A stretch of DNA of 7,192 nt from positions 1 to 7,192 of the forward strand of contig CAYZYS010000104.1 in assembly GCA_964482605.1 (NCBI GenBank), given 5' to 3'. The notes beneath the pieces are model-generated. The model ran no database searches. It saw only the letters and a program-made list of their open reading frames with translations, and was not told the origin of the DNA. Below, in pieces: positions 1-7,192 of the stretch. Position 1 is the stretch's first letter. Each line of letters starts with the position of its first letter. The translations under genes and the position numbers were made by a program. Origin of the DNA: Bacteroides_F sp964482605 (lineage in GTDB: Bacteria > Bacillota > Clostridia > Lachnospirales > Lachnospiraceae).

Positions 1-1080
1 AAACACCTCTATGTGCCCGTTCTTCGGCAAATTTTTCCAGAACCTCCAAAGATAATGGTGGTTTTTCTCCTGAATGTCAGGTGCGGCAACAGGGTGAACC
101 TCATAATCCCTGGCATCAAAGCATGACACAAGCCTCTTGATGTTGCCGCCCTTTCCGGCAGCATCCCAGCCCTCATAGCATATTATAAGCGGAATCTGCT
201 TCTTGTACAGCTTATAGGACAGCTTAAGAAGCTTGTCCTGAAGCTTGTCCAGGCGCTTCCTGTATTCCTTCTCCGACAGGGTGCAGTCTAAGTTGACCTC
301 CTGAATCTTCGGCTTCTCCTCCATGGCAAAATCCATGTGCCGCGGGAGTATTCCCTTGCCCTGCAAGAGCCTTCCGCCCTTCTCCTTTGACTTCTTGCCC
401 GCCCTGTCAACCATCACCTCAAGATTCTCAACAAGGCAGTCAAGCACATCCCTTAACGCCTCATCCTTGTCCATGCCTGACACGGGATGCCACGGCGCAC
501 AGTCATAATCCGTTGCCTCAAGCAACGTTTCAAAGTTCCGTAAGCATTTGGCATAATGCTTATTCTGCTCCCAATCCTCATCCGTCACACGCCATTTTGT
601 GGTCTTGGATTCCTCCAGGCGGCTAAGCCTCTTTTCCTGCTCCTTCTTGGAAATGTGCAGGAAAAACTTAAATATCATGTAGCCGTCATCCGTGAGCTGC
701 CTTTCAAATCTCTCAATCTCCTTCAAATGCGCTTCATTCCAGTCATGGTACCAGCTCCTGTCAAATATGGCTATCTCACCGTACCCCGGAAGCCTCAGCC
801 AGAACCTTGTCATATAAGGCTTTCTCGCCTCATCATCACTTGGCTTGGTAATGGAATGCATTGCAACACCCCTTGGGTCAAGGTACTTTAGCAGCTTGCC
901 TATCAGGCTGCCCTTGCCGGACGAGCCCCAGCCCTCAAACACAATCACAACGGGAATTCCCGCCTTCTTCAGCTTTTGCTGCAAATTGGAAAACCTGTCC
1001 CCCAACTGGCTTATCTCCTCCTTGATAAGCATTTCCTCCTTAAGTGTAAGCTCCCTTTTCAAATCCAGTTCATCAAGCAT
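1..1080 (-). CDS. pap: Two-domain PPK2 family polyphosphate kinase, probably polyphosphate:AMP phosphotransferase (3' end cut by window edge)
   Basis: The visible 360 residues contain one PPK2 fold and the first part of a second, which is the layout of the polyphosphate:AMP phosphotransferase (Pap) type. This cytosolic enzyme uses polyphosphate to phosphorylate AMP to ADP. Domain 1 has a P-loop EGWGSSGKGS (residues 49-58) and a Walker B-like FDRSWY (106-111). Domain 2 has EGWDAAGKGG (303-312) followed by NIKR; the window ends just where its own DRSWY motif would be expected. The family is usually near 490-500 residues, so about a quarter is missing. Domain 1 has Gly where domain 2 has the conserved Asp of GWDAAGKG. 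From family knowledge, the C-terminal domain of two-domain PPK2s carries the activity, which fits a degenerate first P-loop. The start ATG at 1080-1078 has only a weak G-rich ribosome site (GGGGGT, about 4 bases upstream). A promoter candidate lies about 120 bases upstream. PPK2 membership is firm; the exact acceptor (AMP or ADP) is inferred from the duplication. Confidence 0.9.
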   Translation of the reverse strand, partial: MLDELDLKRELTLKEEMLIKEEISQLGDRFSNLQQKLKKAGIPVVIVFEGWGSSGKGSLIGKLLKYLDPRGVAMHSITKPSDDEARKPYMTRFWLRLPGYGEIAIFDRSWYHDWNEAHLKEIERFERQLTDDGYMIFKFFLHISKKEQEKRLSRLEESKTTKWRVTDEDWEQNKHYAKCLRNFETLLEATDYDCAPWHPVSGMDKDEALRDVLDCLVENLEVMVDRAGKKSKEKGGRLLQGKGILPRHMDFAMEEKPKIQEVNLDCTLSEKEYRKRLDKLQDKLLKLSYKLYKKQIPLIICYEGWDAAGKGGNIKRLVSCFDARDYEVHPVAAPDIQEKNHHYLWRFWKNLPKNGHIEVF

Positions 1081-1194
1081 ACAACCCCCATTTCCGCACC
1101 ATACGGCGCACTTCCCAAGCCACGGCAGCCCCACTGCAAATGAACATATTTAAAAAAACATTTCACAGCCTGCCGTTTCCCGCATTAAAATCAG

Positions 1195-1224
1195 ATATTA
1201 ACAGTATACCACATATATTGTCAG
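1195..1224 (-). promoter_or_regulatory. Candidate promoter for the PPK2 gene
   Basis: Reading the minus strand, TGGTATACT (1211-1203) is an extended -10 element: TG-n followed by TATACT, 5 of 6 matches to TATAAT. An alternative pairing is CTGACA (1224-1219) as -35, 18 bases of spacer, and TAATAT (1200-1195) as -10. Either gives a start about 100-115 bases before the ATG at 1080, just downstream of the leuS terminator. The call rests on consensus match only. Confidence 0.5.
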
Positions 1225-1254
1225 AATACACACTGAAAATTTGTCGTATGGACA

Positions 1255-1304
1255 GAAAAAATGCCGATTAAGGTGGCAATAAACATAAACCTCCCTAACC
1301 GGCA
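1255..1304 (-). terminator. Rho-independent terminator of leuS
   Basis: On the minus strand a hairpin begins 16 bases after the leuS stop. The outer stem TGCCG/CGGCA (1304-1300 with 1266-1262) is perfect. It continues inward as an imperfect stem, about 12 of 15 positions paired, around an AT-rich loop. It is followed directly by six T (1261-1256). The position and T-tract make it the leuS terminator. It separates leuS from the PPK2 gene. Confidence 0.85.
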
Positions 1305-1320
1305 CTGAATGCATATATAA

Positions 1321-3768
<2,448 letters not shown>

Positions 3769-3773
3769 AACTC

Positions 3774-3779
3774 CCTCCT
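3774..3779 (-). promoter_or_regulatory. Ribosome binding site of leuS
   Basis: AGGAGG on the minus strand, five bases before the ATG at 3768. The match to the anti-Shine-Dalgarno is full and fixes the start codon. Confidence 0.9.
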
Positions 3780-3817
3780 ACGTCATTGGGTTTTCTTAAA
3801 TCAAAGCATACCTATTC

Positions 3818-3845
3818 ATTTTATCATAAGGGGTACATAAGTCAA
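3818..3845 (-). promoter_or_regulatory. sigma-70-type promoter of leuS
   Basis: On the minus strand, TTGACT (3845-3840, 5 of 6 to TTGACA) is followed by a 16-base spacer and TAAAAT (3823-3818, 5 of 6 to TATAAT). Transcription would start near 3811, giving a leader of only about 40 bases before the leuS ATG. That is too short for a T-box or other large riboswitch. It is the best promoter match in the window. Confidence 0.75.
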
Positions 3846-4089
3846 GAGCGATTGAGTGTCCCGTCAGGTATGATTTTTCACACCATTGATTTCACCGAAT
3901 GCACCAATATCCTCACCAAATGCATGATATAATCTCATATCCAGCGGCTTTTGCCACATTCAATGGCACATTTTGCATAATTCGGTAAATATTTTATCCC
4001 CGTTCACAATTTGGACATATAATGGTCGCTATGGGAAATCAGCATCAGGCACTTTTCTTGTGCAGCTCCCGTATCTCGGTCACATGTTC
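3846..4089. other. Intergenic region upstream of the leuS promoter, no gene seen
   Basis: This is the non-coding stretch between the LytTR terminator and the leuS promoter. No open frame in it looks like a protein. It holds the 21-bp tandem repeat at 3883-3924. Two short overlapping inverted repeats lie near 3943-3969 (TGCCA/TGGCA and GTGGC/GCCGC on the minus strand), with no T-tract to make them terminators. The T-box signature (AGGGTGGNACCGCG-like) is absent on the minus strand. Confidence 0.6.
3883..3924. repeat. Imperfect 21-bp tandem repeat upstream of the leuS promoter
   Basis: Two adjacent 21-base units (3883-3903 and 3904-3924) agree at 15 of 21 positions. The strongest shared blocks are TCACC and AATGCA on the plus strand. 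The pair lies about 40-80 bases upstream of the leuS -35 element. It could be a decayed duplication or a pair of protein sites; nothing in the sequence decides between these. Confidence 0.4.
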
Positions 4090-4126
4090 AAAACGAGCCA
4101 GTGACGCATACATCCGCCACCGGCTC
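4090..4126 (-). terminator. Rho-independent terminator of the LytTR gene
   Basis: On the minus strand a 12-bp stem (4126-4115 with 4106-4095, GAGCC...GGCTC at the base, two G-T wobbles) closes an 8-base loop and is followed by GTTTT (4094-4090). In the sequence as given it lies beyond the N gap. If the 17-base repeat flanking the gap is collapsed, the hairpin starts 12 bases after the LytTR stop codon, the usual place for a terminator. The T-tract is short (four T after one G), but the stem is strong. Confidence 0.75.
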
Positions 4127-4142
4127 AATCTCACTTCTTCAA
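4126..4142. repeat. Left copy of the 17-bp sequence flanking the N gap
   Basis: The last 17 bases before the gap, CAATCTCACTTCTTCAA, are identical to the first 17 bases after it (4243-4259). The two copies are in the same orientation and abut the gap exactly, as expected for two contig ends that overlap. Confidence 0.9.
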
Positions 4143-4242
4143 NNNNNNNNNNNNNNNNNNNNNNNNNNNNNNNNNNNNNNNNNNNNNNNNNNNNNNNNNN
4201 NNNNNNNNNNNNNNNNNNNNNNNNNNNNNNNNNNNNNNNNNN
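4143..4242. other. Assembly gap: 100 N, probably an unmerged contig overlap
   Basis: Exactly 100 unknown bases, the conventional scaffold filler length. Because both flanks end in the same 17 bases, the real distance is probably zero and the contigs overlap. The LytTR stop codon (4258-4256) lies inside the overlap, so its coding sequence is complete either way. A strong hairpin adjacent to the overlap could explain why assembly broke here. Confidence 0.85.
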
Positions 4243-4259
4243 CAATCTCACTTCTTCAA
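4243..4259. repeat. Right copy of the 17-bp sequence flanking the N gap
   Basis: Identical to 4126-4142 and directly abutting the gap. It contains the stop codon of the LytTR gene on the minus strand. Confidence 0.9.
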
Positions 4260-4990
4260 TCAAGTATGTTCAGCTTCTCCTTGAGCCTCGCCCTGTAATT
4301 ACCACCCATGTCAATCAGTTCACCGTCACGGAGCTTGACATAGCGGTTAATGTTGTCCACGCTCACAACCTTTTTCAGGTTCACAGCATAATTGCGGCTG
4401 CATTGCACCAGCCAGCCACAGTTGAGGTTATCGAGCACACCCGCCAGCGTCTTGTTCCTAAGCTGAAGCTGTCCTTCATCCATGGCAATCCTCACGTCAT
4501 GGTTTCTTCCCTCGATGTACCTTATCTCCATCGGCCTCACCACATGGAGCATTCCCCCCTCACGAAAAACCACCTCGGACATTTCACCCCTTGATGGCAA
4601 ATTCTTGAGTCCGATTGTCTTTTTCATCAGCTCCCTCACCCTGTTTTCATCAAAGGGCTTCTCTATGCAGGCATACACATGAAGCACCTGGAGAAGGTAG
4701 TCCACCTGGTTGTCAAGCCCCATCTTGACCAGCATCGGGGTTATGTAGTACCTCTCCATGCCACGCATTGCGCTTGCAAACCTAAGCGCCGGAAGTCCGC
4801 CGTCCCTGCCCTGGTCCATCGTACCGTTAATCACGAACAAATCAATGTCATGCTCCATGGACGCACGGTATGCATTGGCAATGCTGTCAGCCTTGTAAAT
4901 ATTGGTCTTTGGTGTCTCATCCCTTATTAATCTTTCGAAAATTTCCACATCCTCACAGCAATCATCAACAATCAGCACATTAGCGTTCAT
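4256..4990 (-). CDS. Response-regulator-like protein: atypical receiver plus LytTR DNA-binding domain (244 aa)
   Basis: A probable cytosolic transcription regulator of the LytR/AgrA type. Residues 1 to about 125 form a CheY-like receiver: MNANVLIVDD gives beta-1 with the acidic pair D9/D10, and EKPF (110-113) gives the conserved beta-5 Lys K111. At the phosphorylation site the pattern DLFVINGTM (50-58) has Asn (N55) where Asp is expected. The beta-4 Thr/Ser is also not evident (TPMLVKMG, 84-91). The receiver is therefore probably not phosphorylated in the normal way. Residues about 140-244 are a LytTR domain: IRYIEGRNHDVRI (156-168), then GWLVQCSRNYAVNLKKV (192-208), then VKLRDGELIDMGGNYR (218-233), the family's beta-strand order. 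I chose the ATG at 4990 because AGGAG lies 4 bases upstream and the protein then starts at receiver beta-1. The open frame continues upstream to 5167 but runs through AT-rich non-coding DNA. No histidine kinase gene is next to it. The target genes are unknown. Confidence 0.9.
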   Translation of the reverse strand: MNANVLIVDDCCEDVEIFERLIRDETPKTNIYKADSIANAYRASMEHDIDLFVINGTMDQGRDGGLPALRFASAMRGMERYYITPMLVKMGLDNQVDYLLQVLHVYACIEKPFDENRVRELMKKTIGLKNLPSRGEMSEVVFREGGMLHVVRPMEIRYIEGRNHDVRIAMDEGQLQLRNKTLAGVLDNLNCGWLVQCSRNYAVNLKKVVSVDNINRYVKLRDGELIDMGGNYRARLKEKLNILD

Positions 4991-4994
4991 ATGA

Positions 4995-4999
4995 CTCCT
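4995..4999 (-). promoter_or_regulatory. Ribosome binding site that fixes the LytTR start
   Basis: AGGAG on the minus strand, four bases before the ATG at 4990. It supports this start over the longer open frame beginning at 5167. Confidence 0.75.
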
Positions 5000-5036
5000 G
5001 TCCGGGGCAGAAAAATCGAATCCCCCTGTATTAAAT

Positions 5037-5093
5037 TTTATATGGTGTTTGATACCATACCGATATTGTATATTAAATTTAGTTAATTTTGTA
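5037..5093 (-). promoter_or_regulatory. Weak promoter candidates and dyad upstream of the LytTR gene
   Basis: This AT-rich stretch has two possible -10 elements on the minus strand: TACAAT (5070-5065), with a poor -35 TACAAA (5093-5088) at 17 bases, and TATAAA (5042-5037), with no recognisable -35. A dyad TATGGT/ACCATA with a 7-base centre lies at 5041-5059, touching both candidates. Poor -35 matches would fit a promoter that needs an activator, but this is conjecture. Confidence 0.35.
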
Positions 5094-5165
5094 GATGTTT
5101 TTTGAATTTTTTGTGTTTTTACCCAAATTATGAGTATTTTATCAGTTCTTTCCCAGTTGAAAATC

Positions 5166-5215
5166 AAAAAGGAAGCTGCCGCCCCACGAATCCCATTCGT
5201 TGAAGCGACAGCTTC
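5166..5215 (-). terminator. Rho-independent terminator of purL
   Basis: On the minus strand, beginning about 8 bases after the purL stop, GAAGCTG (5215-5209) pairs with CAGCTTC (5178-5172). The stem runs on to 15 pairs including G-T wobbles, then a single bulged A, then CGAAT/ATTCG around a GGG loop. It ends in five T (5170-5166) after CTTC and C. The 20-pair stem and T-tract make this the clearest terminator in the window. It isolates purL from the regulator gene. Confidence 0.92.
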
Positions 5216-5223
5216 ATTATGTT

Positions 5224-7192
5224 TTACTGGAAATACTTCACGCCGGATTCAAATATCTTCAAATCCTGCTCGCCATATATGTTCACAGCAACGCTCCTGC
5301 CGCGCCTCTCAACGTGCGCCATCTTTCCAAGACAGCGTCCGTCTGGGCTTGTAATGCCCTCAACCGCCATGTATGAGCCATTCACATTCCACTCACTGTC
5401 CATGCTCACATTGCCATCAGGGTCACAATACTGTGTGGCAACCTGTCCATTGGCAAAAAGCCTGTCAAGCCATTCCTTATGCGCAACAAACCTTCCCTCA
5501 CCATGTGAGGCAGGCGTCACATACACGCCCCCAAGCTGTGTCCCCGCAAGCCACGGTGACTTATTGGTGACAACCTTGGTGTATACCATCCTCGATATGT
5601 GCCTGTTGATTGTGTTAAACGTAAGTGTCGGTGAGTCTGCGGTCTGTCCAACAATCCTTCCCTCCGGCACAAGCCCCAGCTTAATGAGTGCCTGGAAGCC
5701 GTTGCAGATGCCAAGTGCAAGTCCATCCCTGTCATCAAGCAGCCTGTGAACCGCCTCCTTCATCTTCTCATTGCGGAACGCAGTCGCAAAGAACTTTGCG
5801 GAGCCATCCGGCTCATCACCTGCGGAAAAGCCGCCAGGGAACATGATTATCTGCGCCTGGTCAATCGCCTTCGTGAACTCCCCAACTGACTCCCTGATTC
5901 CATTGGCATCCAGATTCTTAAACACCCTGACTACCACATTGGCGCCGGCAGCCTCAAATGCCCTTGTGCTGTCATACTCACAGTTGGTTCCCGGAAATAC
6001 GGGAATGAACACTGTCGGCCTTGCGACCTTATTTTTGCAAATATGCACGTCACCTGTGCAATACGGCTTTGTCTCAACCTTTTCCCTGCTGCCTGCCGCC
6101 TTTGAAGGGAATACCTTCTCAAGCGTTCCCGTCCAGCTCTTAAGCGCCTCATCCATTGAAACACCCACGCTGCCATAGGTAAAGCTGCCGCTGTCATTTA
6201 CCTTGCCAACCAATGTATAAGCCAGGCTGATGTCACCGACCCTGTCAGCAGGAACCTCTGCCACAATGTAACCAAAGCCAGGTGCAAAGAGCTCTGCCGC
6301 ACCAAGCCCGGTGTTAAATTCAACCCCAAGCCCGTTTCCAAACGCCATCTTGCTGACCGCCGGAACAAGCCCCTTGCCATCCACAACATAAGCCGAGACA
6401 ATGACGCCGCTTCCAATCATGTCATGAATACGGGCATACATTTCCTTAAGCCCCGCATAATCAGGAACAAGCCTGTCATCCCTGCCATACTTAAACAACA
6501 CAAGGCTGCTGCCTGCGTTTTTGAGCTCAGGGGTTATGACCTCACGCTCCCTTGCCACATCCACCGCAAAGGACACAAGCGTAGGCGGGACGTCTATTTC
6601 ATTGAAGGTTCCAGACATGCTGTCCTTGCCGCCGATTGACGGAAGCCCGAAGCCAAGCTGCGCATCATACGCACCGAGAAGCGCCGCAAATGGCTGGCTC
6701 CACCTTGACGGCTCCTCCGTCATCCTGCGGAAATACTCCTGGAACGTAAACCTTATCTTAGAATAATCACCGCCTGCTGCCACAATCTTTGACACTGACT
6801 CCACAATCGCATATATTGCGCCGTGGTATGGGCTCCAGCTTGAAAGATACGGGTCAAAGCCATAGCTCATCATGGTGACGGTATCGCAGTCGCCCTTGAG
6901 CACCGGAAGCTTTGCCACCATGGTCTGCACCTCCGTAAGCTGGTACCTGCCGCCATAAGGCATGTATACTGATGAGGCACCGATTGAGGAATCAAATCTT
7001 TCAACAAGCCCCTTCTGTGAGCACACATTGAGGTCGCTTAAGGCTTCAAGCCACTTCTCCTTGAGATTGGCTTCAATTGCGGCCCCATTTTCCTGTGAAT
7101 AAGCCCTCTCATCGAGCACTGATTTCCCGTTTTCCTCCGGTATGTCAACCAGCACGCCAGTCTCCTGGTGCGCACCGTTGGTATCAAGAAAT
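5224..7192 (-). CDS. purL: Phosphoribosylformylglycinamidine synthase, single-chain, C-terminal part (5' end outside window)
   Basis: FGAM synthase makes FGAM from FGAR, glutamine and ATP in the fourth step of de novo purine synthesis. The visible 655 codons are about half of the large fused enzyme (typically 1200-1300 residues); the frame is open through the right edge with no start. Visible residues from about 65 to 380 are the second synthetase half: YGGRYQLTEVQTM, GLPSIGGKDSMSGTF, and an AIRS-C-like part with GNGLGVEF and AELFAPGFGYIVAEV. From about 390 to the end is the class I glutamine amidotransferase domain: VFIPVFPGTNCEYD, MFPGGFSAGDEPDG, the nucleophile Cys in GICNGFQ (codon 5706-5704), and the His and Glu in PASHGEGRF (His codon 5505-5503). 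The full Cys-His-Glu set means the enzyme should hydrolyse its own glutamine without separate PurQ or PurS subunits. The protein ends in KYFQ, with a strong terminator directly after the stop. Confidence 0.97.
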   Translation of the reverse strand, partial: FLDTNGAHQETGVLVDIPEENGKSVLDERAYSQENGAAIEANLKEKWLEALSDLNVCSQKGLVERFDSSIGASSVYMPYGGRYQLTEVQTMVAKLPVLKGDCDTVTMMSYGFDPYLSSWSPYHGAIYAIVESVSKIVAAGGDYSKIRFTFQEYFRRMTEEPSRWSQPFAALLGAYDAQLGFGLPSIGGKDSMSGTFNEIDVPPTLVSFAVDVAREREVITPELKNAGSSLVLFKYGRDDRLVPDYAGLKEMYARIHDMIGSGVIVSAYVVDGKGLVPAVSKMAFGNGLGVEFNTGLGAAELFAPGFGYIVAEVPADRVGDISLAYTLVGKVNDSGSFTYGSVGVSMDEALKSWTGTLEKVFPSKAAGSREKVETKPYCTGDVHICKNKVARPTVFIPVFPGTNCEYDSTRAFEAAGANVVVRVFKNLDANGIRESVGEFTKAIDQAQIIMFPGGFSAGDEPDGSAKFFATAFRNEKMKEAVHRLLDDRDGLALGICNGFQALIKLGLVPEGRIVGQTADSPTLTFNTINRHISRMVYTKVVTNKSPWLAGTQLGGVYVTPASHGEGRFVAHKEWLDRLFANGQVATQYCDPDGNVSMDSEWNVNGSYMAVEGITSPDGRCLGKMAHVERRGRSVAVNIYGEQDLKIFESGVKYFQ

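Noticed and set aside
1125..1137. Small hairpin GCAG/CTGC in the leader of the PPK2 gene
   Set aside because: A four-base stem is expected by chance and nothing else supports regulation.
323..1153. Several plus-strand open frames of 60-111 codons opposite the PPK2 gene
   Set aside because: They lie antisense to a well-conserved coding sequence, and their translations show no recognisable domain; they are by-products of codon bias on the other strand.
3943..3969. Overlapping short hairpins (TGCCA/TGGCA and GTGGC/GCCGC) between the LytTR gene and leuS
   Set aside because: The stems are only 5 bp, mutually exclusive, and without a T-tract on either strand; they are too weak for a terminator or riboswitch call.
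4045..4263. A minus-strand frame running across the N gap, which after collapsing would encode about 33 residues ending in ELHKKSA
   Set aside because: It has only a TTG start, overlaps the end of the LytTR gene, and reads straight through the 12-bp hairpin that is a better explanation as that gene's terminator.
4991..5167. A 59-residue N-terminal extension of the LytTR protein
   Set aside because: It starts at a TTG in the T-tract of the purL terminator, is rich in Lys, Ile and Asn as expected of AT-rich non-coding DNA, and the ATG at 4990 has a good ribosome site and begins at receiver beta-1.
5219..5749. A 176-codon plus-strand open frame opposite purL
   Set aside because: It is fully antisense to the conserved glutaminase domain of PurL and has no domain-like features.

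Overview
The window carries four genes, all on the minus strand, so transcription runs from the right edge (7192) to the left edge (1). In transcription order they are: the 3' end of a large single-chain purL (FGAM synthase, purine biosynthesis); a response-regulator-like gene with a LytTR DNA-binding domain; a complete leuS (leucyl-tRNA synthetase); and the 5' part of a two-domain PPK2-type polyphosphate kinase, probably polyphosphate:AMP phosphotransferase. The content suggests a clostridial Firmicute, plausibly of the Lachnospiraceae. The reasons are strong AGGAGG-type ribosome binding sites, a fused PurL with its own C-terminal glutaminase, a LytTR regulator and Rho-independent terminators. 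This assignment is inferred from gene style; no marker gene fixes it.

Layout: 7192-5224 purL C-terminal 655 codons, ending in a 20-bp-stem terminator at 5166-5215. 5165-4991 is an AT-rich intergenic region with weak promoter candidates and a short dyad. 4990-4256 is the LytTR gene. 4242-4143 is a run of exactly 100 N, flanked by the same 17 bases on each side. 4126-4090 is a strong hairpin terminator that belongs to the LytTR gene once the gap is collapsed. 4089-3769 is an intergenic region with a 21-bp imperfect tandem repeat and a good sigma-70-type promoter for leuS. 3768-1321 is leuS, followed by a terminator at 1304-1255. A probable extended -10 promoter at about 1203-1211 drives the PPK2 gene, which starts at 1080 and leaves the window after 360 codons.

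The three complete gene ends in the window each have their own hairpin terminator. The genes therefore look like separate transcription units in the same direction, not an operon, and they share no obvious pathway. No tRNA or rRNA, mobile element, CRISPR array, prophage or defence system is visible. I found no convincing new biological system. The points most worth a second look are the LytTR regulator, whose receiver has Asn where the phosphorylated Asp should be; leuS without any visible T-box leader; and the N gap, which looks like an unmerged contig overlap.
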